40,546 nt of DNA, from contig CALFDU010000071.1 in assembly GCA_937950315.1 (NCBI GenBank), forward strand, positions 1 through 40,546. The letters run 5' to 3'. Positions 26,318 through 36,800 of the stretch are shown here, in pieces. Both the position numbers and the translations under genes were made by a program. The first letter of the stretch is position 1. The number at the start of each line of letters is the position of its first letter. Source of the stretch: an uncultured Saprospiraceae bacterium. Lineage in GTDB: Bacteria > Bacteroidota > Bacteroidia > Chitinophagales > Saprospiraceae. The notes beneath the pieces were generated by a model. The model saw nothing but the letters and a program-made list of their open reading frames with translations, was not told the DNA's origin and ran no database searches.

Positions 26318-27220
26318 TTACTCCTCTTTTCTAGCCTTAGGATGAGATTTTGAATAGACCTCTTTTAGCTTCTTAATGCTGTTGTGCGTATATATTTGAG
26401 TAGCTCCTAAATTGGCGTGCCCCAACAATTCTTTAATTGCGTTGATATCTGCGCCATTGTTTGTTAAATGTGTAGCAAAGCTGTGTCTTAAAATATGTGG
26501 GCTTTTCTTTTTAGATGTGCTAACTGTGCCCAACAAGCGTGTTACTACATTGTAGATGAATTTAGGGTAAACCGGTTTACCACTATCGGTTAAAAAAATA
26601 TTTGCGCAAGCATTATCTATAAAATACTCATCCCTAAGCTCAATCAATTTTTTAATCTTTCTCAATAGATGTGAACTCAATGGAATCAATCTCTCCTTAT
26701 TGCCCTTCCCTATTACTTTAATCATCTTATCGGAAGTCAAGACATCCTTCTCACTCAAAGGAATCAACTCTGCCCTTCTTATGCCAGTACTATACAGCAA
26801 CTCAACAATTATTCTATCTCTAAAATTAGGGTAGCTTTCATCCTCATTTAAGTTATCTAGTAATTTTTTAATATTATCCTCCCTTATATACTCTGGCAGT
26901 CGTTTTGGAATTTTAGGAGCTATGATCTTTAACATAGGGTTCCGCTGAACAACCTTCTTTCTTTTTAAAAAATTGAAAAACGATCTAAGTGAGGAAATTT
27001 TGCGATTAATGGATTTTGCTGTATCCTCTTCTTCCATCCTGTTGACTATCCACGACCTAACGATGGTGTGTTTGATTACTTTAATTTCGTTAATGTCATA
27101 AACAGTAATGCAGTAATTGGCAAACTGCTGAATATCAGTTTTGTAAGCCGTTACTGTATGATGAGAGTAACGCTTTTCATGCAGCAAATAATCACAGAAT
27201 GAATTAAGATGTTCAAACAT
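26318..27220 (-). CDS. Tyrosine recombinase, XerC/XerD family
   Basis: A 300-residue site-specific recombinase. The N-terminal SAM-like core-binding domain is at about 3-90 and the catalytic domain at about 110-290. The active-site set is complete: Arg148 (TGIRR), Lys172 (GKGNKER), His242 and Arg245 (HILRH), His268 (LGHANLG) and Tyr277 (IYTHN). Length and sequence fit the chromosomal XerC/XerD family, which resolves chromosome dimers at dif, rather than a phage integrase. The position upstream of the tRNA-tuf array is a conserved Bacteroidota location. I cannot decide between XerC and XerD. The start is the ATG at 27220. Confidence 0.9.
   Translation of the reverse strand: MFEHLNSFCDYLLHEKRYSHHTVTAYKTDIQQFANYCITVYDINEIKVIKHTIVRSWIVNRMEEEDTAKSINRKISSLRSFFNFLKRKKVVQRNPMLKIIAPKIPKRLPEYIREDNIKKLLDNLNEDESYPNFRDRIIVELLYSTGIRRAELIPLSEKDVLTSDKMIKVIGKGNKERLIPLSSHLLRKIKKLIELRDEYFIDNACANIFLTDSGKPVYPKFIYNVVTRLLGTVSTSKKKSPHILRHSFATHLTNNGADINAIKELLGHANLGATQIYTHNSIKKLKEVYSKSHPKARKEE
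26600..26611 (-). repeat. Dispersed TTGCGCAA-core motif copy inside the recombinase gene
   Basis: On the minus strand this is GCTTGCGCAAAT, extended to ATGCTTGCGCAAATATT, which is identical over 17 bases to the copy in cdsA. Here it encodes part of NACANIF, a different frame from the cdsA copy, so shared protein sequence does not explain it. Confidence 0.5.
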
Positions 27221-27224
27221 ATTG

Positions 27225-27232
27225 CAAATATA
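27225..27232 (-). promoter_or_regulatory. Candidate -7 box abutting the recombinase start codon
   Basis: On the minus strand TATATTTG matches TAnnTTTG and ends 5 bases before the ATG at 27220. If used, transcription would begin at or beside the start codon, giving a leaderless or nearly leaderless mRNA. No -33 TTG element was seen. Confidence 0.3.
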
Positions 27233-27321
27233 CTTAATATATATTTTGCATGCTTTTTGCTTCTTAGAATTCTGTTAGGCAACAAAGACTATTCTTAAAA
27301 ATGCCGATTTCTTAAAATAGA

Positions 27322-28986
27322 CTAAAGCTTTATCATTTTTGATGCATTGCCACCTAAATGATCAATAATGTAATATATTCCTTGATTCATAATAGAAACA
27401 TCTATCTCATTGTAACCGACAATTACTTCTTGGTTCAAAATCTTTCTTCCTTGCTGATCAAAAATTGATATTAAGGTTGTCTGTTCTGATTTAACCAAAA
27501 GGCGTTCGAAAACAGGGTTATTGATTTCAAGTGATGTGATTTGTTGTTCTGCATCTTTAATTGAATTCAATAAACAAAATTCTTCATTAGGCTCTAATTC
27601 TAGATATTCTTGAGGGGATAAATCTTTACCAATAAAACCAGAAAAATCTAATGGATATCTTTGTACTTGATTATTGAAATTCTGTGAAGCAGTAATAATT
27701 GTTCCTTGAGGGACTGGTTCGCCAAAAACGAGCGGTACTACATACTCCCAAACCGGTTCTTCATCATCAGTTAACTCAAATATACGACCTTGAGAAGCAG
27801 CGCAAATTAAAAAATTCCCATTCTCTAAAAGTTGAATATTTGATGCATGCGTTGAGTCATTTTTTAAAGAATCAGGATGACTAACTTGCCTTGTACTTTC
27901 TTCAGGAAAATAATTTCCATCTGGTTGTTTTAAATATTTTTGACCTAGAGTGTCAAATGTTGTGCGTAAAATTTCGCCCACTGAAATATCCGCACCTATT
28001 TTATTATTAAAAACCAAAAGTTGGCCATCATATTCGCTAGATTCATTAGAAATCCATTTAGCATCGTGTTGATAAATTAAGGTCTGATCTTCTACTTCTC
28101 CATTTTTGTGCGCAATTGGATTTCCCCATCGAAACAGAATGTCACCGCCGATTCCTGAGTTCCCCCCTGAAGAAGTTGCAGCTTCATCGACCGTTGTACT
28201 ATGATCAATAATCCAAATCTCTTGGTAATTTCTAACGCTTATTATTATTTGATCTAACTCTTCATTGTAATCTATAGAATTGGAATGCATAAAGTCTGAT
28301 CGGCCAAAGGCAAACTCTTGATAATTAAGATCAAATCTATGTGCATTTTCTTTCACATCTCCGAAATTATTTTTGGTCTCATCAAAATCTTGTACAACAT
28401 GATCCCAACTATGCCATTCCCAAACGATTGAATCTAAATCGGGACTTAACTCAAATACACAATCAAACCAAAGTTCAGTTTGATTATTTGCAATGGTATC
28501 AAATCCAGCTTCCACGATATCCTCTAAAAACTTTCTCTCATAGACCAAACACATTATATTGCCATTTGGCAATATAGCAAGATCATGATGTTGTCTAAAA
28601 ATTGAATCTCTTATAACCCTTCTAGCCAATAAATGAGAATCCCAATCATATAGTTCAATGATTCCTCCAGATCCTCCAGCTCCAAAGCTTGGGCTAGTAA
28701 ATTCACCACTAGATTTGGCCTTTAGTAAATTCCCTTCTGCTGTTAGCTTTGCTACAGCTCCTGGTGCAGTGAAGTTCTCATCTGGCCATTCATTGATGAG
28801 TTGCCCACATTGGTTTAATAGAAAAACTGAGGATTGATTGTTTGGGTAAATTAAATTATAACCAGGATAACTTTTTGAGCCATTATATTGCAATAAGCCT
28901 ACGGTATTTTCTGATTGTGCTTGAGAACTATTTGTAATCAAGAAACAAGTAATTAAAATTAATAATGTTCTATTTTTTTGCAACAT
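27322..28986 (-). CDS. Secreted arylsulfotransferase-family (ASST) protein with T9SS sorting domain
   Basis: A 554-residue protein with a signal peptide at 1-23 (LLILITCFLITNSSQAQ). The body is a beta-propeller of the arylsulfotransferase family, with His-containing blades FRQHHDLAILPNGNI (about 132), DFMHSNSIDY (about 234), IYQHDAKW (about 306) and THASNIQLLENGNFLICAAS (about 377). In the characterised E. coli-type enzyme a histidine carries the sulfuryl group between aryl sulfates and phenols. Residues about 485-554 are a type A type IX secretion sorting domain (NNPVFERLLV, NEIDVSIMNQGIYYI, ASKMIKL). I chose the ATG at 28986; a TTG two codons upstream is less likely. It lies downstream of the ASPIC protein by about 147 bases. 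Substrate unknown. Confidence 0.85.
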   Translation of the reverse strand: MLQKNRTLLILITCFLITNSSQAQSENTVGLLQYNGSKSYPGYNLIYPNNQSSVFLLNQCGQLINEWPDENFTAPGAVAKLTAEGNLLKAKSSGEFTSPSFGAGGSGGIIELYDWDSHLLARRVIRDSIFRQHHDLAILPNGNIMCLVYERKFLEDIVEAGFDTIANNQTELWFDCVFELSPDLDSIVWEWHSWDHVVQDFDETKNNFGDVKENAHRFDLNYQEFAFGRSDFMHSNSIDYNEELDQIIISVRNYQEIWIIDHSTTVDEAATSSGGNSGIGGDILFRWGNPIAHKNGEVEDQTLIYQHDAKWISNESSEYDGQLLVFNNKIGADISVGEILRTTFDTLGQKYLKQPDGNYFPEESTRQVSHPDSLKNDSTHASNIQLLENGNFLICAASQGRIFELTDDEEPVWEYVVPLVFGEPVPQGTIITASQNFNNQVQRYPLDFSGFIGKDLSPQEYLELEPNEEFCLLNSIKDAEQQITSLEINNPVFERLLVKSEQTTLISIFDQQGRKILNQEVIVGYNEIDVSIMNQGIYYIIDHLGGNASKMIKL

Positions 28987-29133
28987 CAGCAAATGGCTAC
29001 AATTTAAAATTTATACAATTTAAATGATTCTTCTAAAGTTTGGCCACTATTTCCGTTTTAAATAAGTCATGAAAAATATAAAAGGCAAGATATAATAACT
29101 ACTTATATTTAACTTTAAACAAACAGCAACGAA

Positions 29134-31026
29134 TTACTCTATTTTAATGAAATTTGAAGTTACTAATCTTCCTTTATTATTTACTCTTACTACATAATAG
29201 CCACTGTCTAAATCCTTAACATCAAATGTATTGTTGTACAATTTGATTTTTCTAATTTTCCCAAACACATCTATCACTTCGACTTCTCCATCATCGAATG
29301 TTAATTCACTTAACAAATGAATCTTTGTTTGAGTTGGATTTGGAAAACATCGAATTGTATAATTAGAAAATGTCTGATTAAATATTGCAGTGCTCGTATC
29401 TAAAGCCATCGTATCCAAAGCGGTTGCTAAACTATCTTCATAAATGGTAATTCGTTGATTTGCAAACACATTGTAAATAGTATCATTTTCTATATCCCCC
29501 AGCCAATCAACCACTATGGTATCTACTGAAGAAATGGTATCTAAACCAAAATGCAATGTTGAACTATTTTGTGAGCAATGACTGCTTGCTCCTACCAATT
29601 CTTGATAATATTTCTGACCATTAAAATGCAAGGTAACTTTTGAACCAAAACCATTTGTGTTTGAAAGATAGCCAACCAAGTCAATTTGAAGATAGTTTCC
29701 CAAACTATCCGCATCATTTCTATAGAGTTTTGTTTGCCAATTACCAAAACTTATTGGTACATTTTGGCTAACCACCAAAATATCTAAATCACCATCATTG
29801 TCATAATCACTATAAGCAACACCTCTGGAAACGTCAGTATTTTCAATTCCTAATCCCTCTTCCTGCACAAATTGACCATCGGTATTAGAAAAATAAACAT
29901 CATTTTGATTTAAGGCAGAGGCAATAAAATCTGGAGTAGAAACCCAACCATTGGCTACATACAAATCCGAATAAGAATTATTGTCAAAATCAGCAAATAA
30001 GCAACCCCAACTTATCGAATACCAACCTTCATCTTCATTAAACCAAGTATCGTCTACTCCTTTATCTATTGCAATATTTTCAAATACTCCGCCTTGATTT
30101 TCTAGTAATAAATTTGATCCCAGATTTGAGACATAGTAATCCATTAGCCCATCATGATTATAATCACTATTACATATACCCATACCGTATATTGCTTGAT
30201 CCATTTGCAACTCTTCAGCAGAATTAATGAATCCTTCACCATTATCATTTTGATATAATGTATTAGGGAAAAGAAATTCTCCAAAATCATTGGCAACGAA
30301 AATATCTTGATCGCTATCAAGATCCACGTCAGTTGCACAAAGTGCTAGTGAGCAAGCACTTCCCGAAACTGGACTACCATCAATTCTTTCAAATTGAATA
30401 CCATCAATATTTCTGTACAGTAAATTTTCAAAGCAGGTGTGATCATACCCAATGATATTATCATCATCATCAAATAAAAAGGCAGATTGATCAACATAAT
30501 TAACTACATAAATATCTAGTAATCCATCAGCGTCATAATCAAACAAAGTTGCACCAATCGAATAGGCAAAATCTGCGTCCTCAAGTTGGCCCCAAATATC
30601 TAGGAAGGTATTGTTTTTTTGATTGAGGAAAAGGAAATTTTTCCCAAACGGATTATATACATCGCCACGCGTTGTAACAAATATATCCTGAAACCCATCC
30701 CTATTCACATCACCAAATGCAACTCCGGTGGTGTAAAACTCAGAGGTTAAAAACAATCCTGCTTCTATACTTTGCAGTGTAAAAGTTCCATCTCCATTGT
30801 TGATGTAAAATTGGTCAATATCCCTCCCTGAGGTAATATAGAGATCATCATCTCCATCGTTATCTGTATCCAAAAAGGCAACTCCTCCTCCAATGAAACC
30901 ACTATGCCTAAAAATATGATCTACTCCCACTCCCAACGAAACTTCTGTAAAGTTTTGGGCAAACAATAACGATTGAGAAAAAGCAACAATCAGTAAGAGG
31001 CCAATATTCCTTTTTGTACCATTCAT
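29134..31026 (-). CDS. Secreted FG-GAP/VCBS-repeat CRTAC1-like protein with ASPIC/UnbV and T9SS sorting domains
   Basis: A 630-residue protein starting at the ATG at 31026 (MNGTKRNIG); an in-frame TTG at 31056 would add ten residues before the signal peptide. The signal peptide ends at about 23 (SLLFAQ). Residues about 30-430 hold repeated Asp-rich FG-GAP/VCBS motifs (FLDTDNDGDDDLYI, FGDVNRDGFQDIFV, LFDYDADGLLDIYV, YSDYDNDGDLDILV), a calcium-binding beta-propeller pattern. Residues about 449-505 form an ASPIC/UnbV domain (FGSKVTLHFNGQKYYQELV, TIVVDWLGD). Residues about 559-630 are a type A sorting domain (FPNPTQTKIHLLSEL, LDSGYYVVRVNN). It is probably displayed on or released from the cell surface; the biochemical role is unknown. 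A terminator separates it from the susC-susD unit. Confidence 0.88.
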   Translation of the reverse strand: MNGTKRNIGLLLIVAFSQSLLFAQNFTEVSLGVGVDHIFRHSGFIGGGVAFLDTDNDGDDDLYITSGRDIDQFYINNGDGTFTLQSIEAGLFLTSEFYTTGVAFGDVNRDGFQDIFVTTRGDVYNPFGKNFLFLNQKNNTFLDIWGQLEDADFAYSIGATLFDYDADGLLDIYVVNYVDQSAFLFDDDDNIIGYDHTCFENLLYRNIDGIQFERIDGSPVSGSACSLALCATDVDLDSDQDIFVANDFGEFLFPNTLYQNDNGEGFINSAEELQMDQAIYGMGICNSDYNHDGLMDYYVSNLGSNLLLENQGGVFENIAIDKGVDDTWFNEDEGWYSISWGCLFADFDNNSYSDLYVANGWVSTPDFIASALNQNDVYFSNTDGQFVQEEGLGIENTDVSRGVAYSDYDNDGDLDILVVSQNVPISFGNWQTKLYRNDADSLGNYLQIDLVGYLSNTNGFGSKVTLHFNGQKYYQELVGASSHCSQNSSTLHFGLDTISSVDTIVVDWLGDIENDTIYNVFANQRITIYEDSLATALDTMALDTSTAIFNQTFSNYTIRCFPNPTQTKIHLLSELTFDDGEVEVIDVFGKIRKIKLYNNTFDVKDLDSGYYVVRVNNKGRLVTSNFIKIE

Positions 31027-31061
31027 TTTGAAAATATAATTAAATATTTGATTCAATAAAC

Positions 31062-31094
31062 AAAAAAGGAGCTATAGTAATACTATAGCTCCTT
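31062..31094 (-). terminator. Intrinsic terminator after the susC-susD-lipoprotein unit
   Basis: AAGGAGCTATAGTA pairs perfectly with TACTATAGCTCCTT around a single central base (in practice a 12-bp stem with a small loop), followed on the minus strand by TTTTGTTT. It starts 30 bases after the stop of the lipoprotein gene. Confidence 0.85.
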
Positions 31095-31124
31095 GAATTA
31101 TTTTAAAAGATTAAGATCAGAATC

Positions 31125-32150
31125 TTAGTTTGTCAATTCTGGCCAATCCTCTCCGTCTACTCTTACAATGTCAGAAGTTGCTCCTTCACCGTAGTCATTT
31201 GCCCACTCGAAAGTTAAAACAGTTCCGTTGGTTTCAACATTGTCAATAACGTATGATTCATCCCATTGACTTACTCCTGACCATTCAAGCTTACCATCAG
31301 TATCGATAAGCCTTAAATCTCCATTTGGTAAGGCTCCTTGATCCGCTCCATAGCATGGATAGTATGCACCCATAGAAGCATCAACATTGGTAGTACCTGC
31401 ATCTGCATCAGTAGTTGTAAAGTTATAAAGACCTGGCCCGTCTGGATCTGTATGTTCCTGAAGCCATTCCATATCACCTGACCATGTTGCCATGTCTGCT
31501 CCACATTGATCCCATCCAATACCTGCTCCTTGATCGGTGCAAATAGTAGTGGCTGTCATGAATCCTGCAAGATCTGATCTAAATGTAACCAAAATTGGAA
31601 TATTGTCAACGCCAATTGCCATTTGCATTAAACCTCTGAATAAAGGCTGACCTTGAACATTAGCCTGTGTATTACTTGAGTTGAATACAGAACCGTCAGT
31701 TTTAGTTATTTCAGCTTGTAGGTCGAAATTAAATCCGAACACCAAACTATCTTGAACCAAACCAAGTGCATCCATGATATCTGACATATTCCAATTAACA
31801 GTAAGTGTAGGTAATCCTAGTGCTCCTGCAGAAAAGTCAGATCTTGAGAAACTTGCTATTTGAACAGGTCCTCTGTCTCTGTAAGCTGCTGTCCATGTGT
31901 AAGACTCAACATTTTGACCATTGTTTTCATCGTACATTTCCACTGTAAATCCAACAGTTGAATTTTCGATGTTGTTAAAGTCCCATGCATCACCATCCGC
32001 ATTTCCTGCAACATTTACGCCATCAATTATTCTGGCGATAGCTCCATATTCTAAGTCTTCAAATTCTACAAACCTTCTATCTTTTTCACAAGATTGGATG
32101 GTAAGAAGAACCAAAGCGAAGCATAATATTTTATATAAATTATTTTTCAT
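31125..32150 (-). CDS. Lipoprotein of unknown function following SusD
   Basis: A 341-residue protein with a lipoprotein signal (about 1-21, ILCFALVLLTIQSC) and a negatively charged start to the mature part (EKDRRFVEFEDLEYG). It is rich in Asp, Asn and Trp, with apparent beta-strands throughout, suggesting one or two beta-sandwich domains. I recognise no named family. It begins 16 bases downstream of susD and ends at a strong terminator, so susC, susD and this gene form one unit. The position corresponds to that of SusE/SusF-type surface glycan-binding lipoproteins; a ligand-binding role is inferred only from position and lipobox. Confidence 0.8.
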   Translation of the reverse strand: MKNNLYKILCFALVLLTIQSCEKDRRFVEFEDLEYGAIARIIDGVNVAGNADGDAWDFNNIENSTVGFTVEMYDENNGQNVESYTWTAAYRDRGPVQIASFSRSDFSAGALGLPTLTVNWNMSDIMDALGLVQDSLVFGFNFDLQAEITKTDGSVFNSSNTQANVQGQPLFRGLMQMAIGVDNIPILVTFRSDLAGFMTATTICTDQGAGIGWDQCGADMATWSGDMEWLQEHTDPDGPGLYNFTTTDADAGTTNVDASMGAYYPCYGADQGALPNGDLRLIDTDGKLEWSGVSQWDESYVIDNVETNGTVLTFEWANDYGEGATSDIVRVDGEDWPELTN

Positions 32151-32166
32151 TCTTTAAAAGTTTAAA

Positions 32167-33819
32167 TTATAGAGTACATCCAGCTGGGTTAGTATCCCAG
32201 AATACTGGTGTTGTAACTCCGCCTTTTTGACTAATAGATGAATTCGAACTAACAGATGATGCTGGGTACCAGAATGATCTAGCATATCCTCCAGGATCAG
32301 CATCTCTCGTTGGTTGTTGGTTAGATGGCATACAAGTTCTTCTGTAGTTATTGTATGCTTCTAAACCTTGTCCCTGTAGTGCAAGCATGTATTCTTTCAT
32401 AACAACCTCTAAAGGTTCTGAAGCTGAATCATAAAGTGATAACACTTCATCAACATATGCATTGATAGCTTCTTCAGTAGGAACAAATGCAGGATCTGCA
32501 TCTGCTGCTCCGAAAGCTATAACTTTGCCAATTGATTGTCTAACACCCATTTCCAACATTGTTCTCGCATCATCATTCGTACCCATAGTTAAAGCTGCTT
32601 CAGCTCTCATAAAGTAAACATATGATGACATGATCAAAGGCTGAATACCAGCACCGCCTAAACCGTCAGTTCCCATATTTGAAACTTGAGCACAGTTATC
32701 AGCATCAAAGCTACCACCTGTTGGGTATACACCCCAAGCAGTTCTTTTCAAATCATCTGGTGGTATACCATCATCGTTTCCATGATCTCTACCCCAATAT
32801 CCTGCGTATTCTTCATTTGGGTCACCCCATTCTAAAGATGCTGTACAGAATGGAAATCCTGGATCCCAGTGTGAAGGATATGGCTGACTAAGACAATCAA
32901 GTGTAAATGGATCTTCATCAGTTTCATCACAATCTTGTCTGTAGAAATAGTATCTCAACCTAGGATCTTCATTGTCCTTTTCTCCAAAGAATAACCACAT
33001 GTAGTAGTTAGATAAGTACCAAGAAGGTCCACCATCCTCGTATCCATCAGAATAGTAAGGGTGTCTTGAATCTGGATTTACTCTGTTTGAACCATAGTTA
33101 AATGCCCAATCATCAGCAGAATCAGTGATTAAGTTTCCGCTAGCAACAATGTCGTTGATTTCTGAAGCACTTCCTCCTACCAATCTAGTATTAAGGTTGT
33201 ATCTCAACTTTAATGAATTTGCCAATCTTAACCATTGATCTCCAGTACTGTAAAACAAATCAGTGTTGATTGCAGGTCCTCCTGATCCTAGTTCAGCAAT
33301 AGCCTCATCTAGTAATGCAGCAGCTGCATTGTATACTGACTCTCCTGAATCCAATTTAGGATTAAAGTTTGTACCATCACCAGCTTCTGAATAAGGTACA
33401 TCTCCAAAAAGATCAACCAATGACATCAAAGTATATGCTTTGATAGTCTTAGCAATACCAGAGTGCTGTGTGAATGAAGTTCCAGACCTTTCAATTACTA
33501 AGTCTAGATCAGGTAACACTTCAGCATAAGCTTGGAACCATAAAAAGTCAAAACTTGCTGAGTTATCAGCATTGTCATATCTGTTTCCTCCGTCTAAAGC
33601 TGTCAATCTAGCGTAAGGCATTGTCTCATCACTAGCTTCATCTGCAAACTGAGCAAATTCAATCATTGCATTGTTTAGAACCAAATTGAAATCCGCCAAC
33701 TCTGGGCTTACTCCGTTTGGATCTGTTAAGTTTCCTTCTAATTCTAATATTTCGTTACACGATGTAGCAAACAAGAACATCGCAAGCGTAGCTATTAGAT
33801 ATATATTTAAATATTTCAT
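32167..33819 (-). CDS. SusD/RagB-family outer membrane lipoprotein
   Basis: A 550-residue substrate-binding lid that sits on a SusC transporter. The lipoprotein signal ends at Cys21 (LFATSCNEILE). Family marks include the TPR-like helical start (LADFNLVLNNAMIEFAQFA), AYTLMSLVDLFGDVPYSEA (about 128-146), LANSLKLRYNLNTRL (about 205) and the C-terminal block EYMLALQGQGLEAYNNYRRT. It resembles the SusD-like_2 group. It is encoded 19 bases after the SusC-type receptor. The substrate cannot be inferred: no glycoside hydrolase, peptidase or regulator is adjacent. Confidence 0.92.
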   Translation of the reverse strand: MKYLNIYLIATLAMFLFATSCNEILELEGNLTDPNGVSPELADFNLVLNNAMIEFAQFADEASDETMPYARLTALDGGNRYDNADNSASFDFLWFQAYAEVLPDLDLVIERSGTSFTQHSGIAKTIKAYTLMSLVDLFGDVPYSEAGDGTNFNPKLDSGESVYNAAAALLDEAIAELGSGGPAINTDLFYSTGDQWLRLANSLKLRYNLNTRLVGGSASEINDIVASGNLITDSADDWAFNYGSNRVNPDSRHPYYSDGYEDGGPSWYLSNYYMWLFFGEKDNEDPRLRYYFYRQDCDETDEDPFTLDCLSQPYPSHWDPGFPFCTASLEWGDPNEEYAGYWGRDHGNDDGIPPDDLKRTAWGVYPTGGSFDADNCAQVSNMGTDGLGGAGIQPLIMSSYVYFMRAEAALTMGTNDDARTMLEMGVRQSIGKVIAFGAADADPAFVPTEEAINAYVDEVLSLYDSASEPLEVVMKEYMLALQGQGLEAYNNYRRTCMPSNQQPTRDADPGGYARSFWYPASSVSSNSSISQKGGVTTPVFWDTNPAGCTL

Positions 33820-33838
33820 GTTTTAATGTTCTTTGTTA

Positions 33839-36800
33839 TTAAAATGTAATTTTCAAACTACCACCTACTGATCTTGAAGCAGGAGCATTCATCAACTCAA
33901 GTCCTCTAAAGTTACCTACACCTGTTGATAATACTTCAGGGTCAAAGTTTGCACCTTCAGGGAATCCATAAGCTCTGAACCATAAGTTCTGACCACTAAG
34001 TGTCAATGAAGCAGATCCAAACGGAGTCTTTTCAAGAATAGATGCAGGAATTCCATATGACAATGAAATTTCTCTCAATTTCAAGTACGTTGCATCATAA
34101 ACTCTTTGCTCTTGAATAAATACACCACCGTTTCTCCAGTAGTGATCTGTTGATGTGATCTGAATAGTATTTGGAACCAAGTCACCATCAGCGTTTGCAA
34201 TCAAACCTGGCGCAATAAGAGGAACAAATCTATCAAAATCAGTTTCTTGCAAAATACCTCTTGCTAACAATGTAGAAGGTCCAGTTGCATACATCTCACC
34301 ACCATCTTGGTAAGCCAATTGAGCAGCTAATACAAGTCCTTTGAAACCTATAGAAGCTCCACCATTCAATGTATAGTTTGGATTAGGATCAGCAATGATT
34401 CCTAATTCAGGAGATGTTTGATAAAATCCTGCTGATGATACAATTGGTAGACCTGAAGCTTCATCTCTTAGCACTTGTTCTCCAACGATAACACCATATG
34501 GCTCGTCAACAAAAAATGCTGGACCTAAGTTAGAAAACAATGCATCTGTAATAAAATCATCTACTCCGTCAGCCAAAGCTACAACAGTGTTGATGTTCTT
34601 AGTAATGTTGAAATTGAAGTTTGTATAGAAATCAGTAGTTCTGATTGCGTTTACATTCAATCCTAATTCGATTCCTCTGTTGTTTACTTCTGCCACATTA
34701 ATTGTAGTTTGAGTAAATCCAGTTGAAGGATCCATTGGGAAATCCAAAATCAAATCTTTTGAATCTTTGTTGTATAAAGAAAGATCAACTCCTAATCTAT
34801 TTTTGAAGAATCTTGCTTCCAATCCAACTTCAACTTCTTGGTGAAGCTCTGGCGTTAAATCAGGGTTACCAAATACATTGTTCACTGAGTTTGTATTGAT
34901 AATTGTTCCGCTAGCATCTACAAATTCGTTTGCAGTAATTGCAAGTGTATTTCTTGTAGAATATGGACTTGGATATCCAGCTGAAGTACCATAACCAACT
35001 CTAACTTTCAAGTAGTTAATCATGTTGTTGTTCTGCAAACCTGGAATAGCTTCAGAAGCAATGAATGATAAACTAGCACTTGGGTAAAAGAATGATCTGT
35101 TTGCTTCTTCTAGAGTAGAAGTCCAGTCATTTCTTCCTGCCAAGTTCAAGTACAAGAAGTTGTTAAATCCTAAAGTAGCTGAAACGTAAGCACCAATAAG
35201 GTTCTCTGTAATTGTTGCTGATTCACTAATGTGATCAATGAAGTTATCGTGTGTCAATAATCCAAATACAAACTGGTTAGTACTTGTCAATAAAGTTCTA
35301 TCAGTTGCATCATGTCTTAGGTTAACACCCGCAACAGCATCCAAATCTAAGCTTTCAGTTAAGCCTTTATAAACAGCTACATTGAAGTTATGATCAAGAA
35401 TTTGAGTGTTTCTATTTGAAGTTTCAAGAAGTCCATCAGGAACTTGTCCTCCACCTCTATTCAACTCATATCTTTGAGTTTGAGAGTAGTTATCAAAACC
35501 TAATCTATAGTTAAGATTTACTCCTTCTGTCAATTCGTATCCAGCAGCAATTGTTCCGTAAATTCTATTTACGATTTCGTTATCTGATGAATTGAAAAGA
35601 GTCCAATAAGCATTTGTAATATCATTTCCACCTCTGTAGAAGATACTTGATCCATCTAAAGGATTTTCATATTCCAAACCATTTAAATCTACTGATCTTG
35701 GAGTATAGAAAACATTTGAGAAAAGTGATGCACCATCATTTGGATTTGATGATGTACTCGTACTTGTTGGTGGTGCAACTTTATCAAGAGCTACATAATT
35801 TAATGTAGTAGATAAAGTGATTTTATTGGCAAATTTAGTTCTTGCACCTAAACTAACGTTTGTTCTGTCTAGTGTACTCAACGGTACAAAACCTTCATCA
35901 TTTCTTTTTGCAAAAGAGAAGTTAATACTTGAGTTGTCTCCTAAACTTTTAGTAGCAAAAACTGAAGTATTTGTAGTCAACCCATCTTGGAAAAACCCTT
36001 GAAGGTTGTCATATGCTTGATATGCATATCTAGCATCAACGTATTGAGGCAATACATCATTCAAGTTAGCTCTGCTATATGGGTGAGGGATAGTACCATC
36101 TGAAAGGTCATATCCTGTTTGCCCGTTTTCAAAAGCAGCGTTGATTAATGTAGCATGTACTCCTGGATCAAATGGTGCTCCCCAGTTTGAGAAGGCAGCA
36201 GATGCGTTGTTCCAGAAACCATTTCCGTATAGATCCTGATCTTCAGGCAAACTAGCAATAGTATTTGAATAAACTGATTGGTTAACAGTTACTTCAAATC
36301 CTTTGTTTGCATCATTTGACTGACCATTCTTAGTAGTAATCAAGATTACACCATTTCTACCAGCTTCACCATAAAGTACTGTTGCACTTAATCCTTTAAG
36401 TACACTAACTTCAGCGATGTTGTTAGGATCGATGTCTAAGAATCTACTTGAAGTAGTACCGTTTCCTTGCAAAGCAGTTCTGTCTGAATCAGTACCTGAA
36501 CTAAATGGTACACCATCTACTACAAATAATGCTTGGTTTGAACCAGAAATAGAAGAATATCCTCTAATAACTACGTTCGTACCAGAACCAGCAAGACCGG
36601 AAGTAGATAAAATATCTACACCAGGTACTTTACCTCTTAAAACCCTAGAAACATCAGCTTCTGGCTTTAATTCGATATCAGCGGCGCCTATGGTAGTAAT
36701 ACCATATCCAAGAGCTTTCTTTTCTCTTTTGATACCTAGACCAGTTACAACGATTTCATCAATCAACTCTGAGTTTGATGCCATTGTAACGTTTAATTCT

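Noticed and set aside
26053-27220. Recombinase beside a tRNA array as a sign of an integrated mobile element
   Set aside because: The recombinase is of the XerC/D housekeeping type in a location common to Bacteroidota, no tRNA fragment is repeated as an att site, and no phage or transfer genes are near.
31027-31056. TTG start ten codons upstream for the ASPIC protein
   Set aside because: The ATG at 31026 leads directly into a normal signal peptide; the longer form puts charged and polar residues before it.
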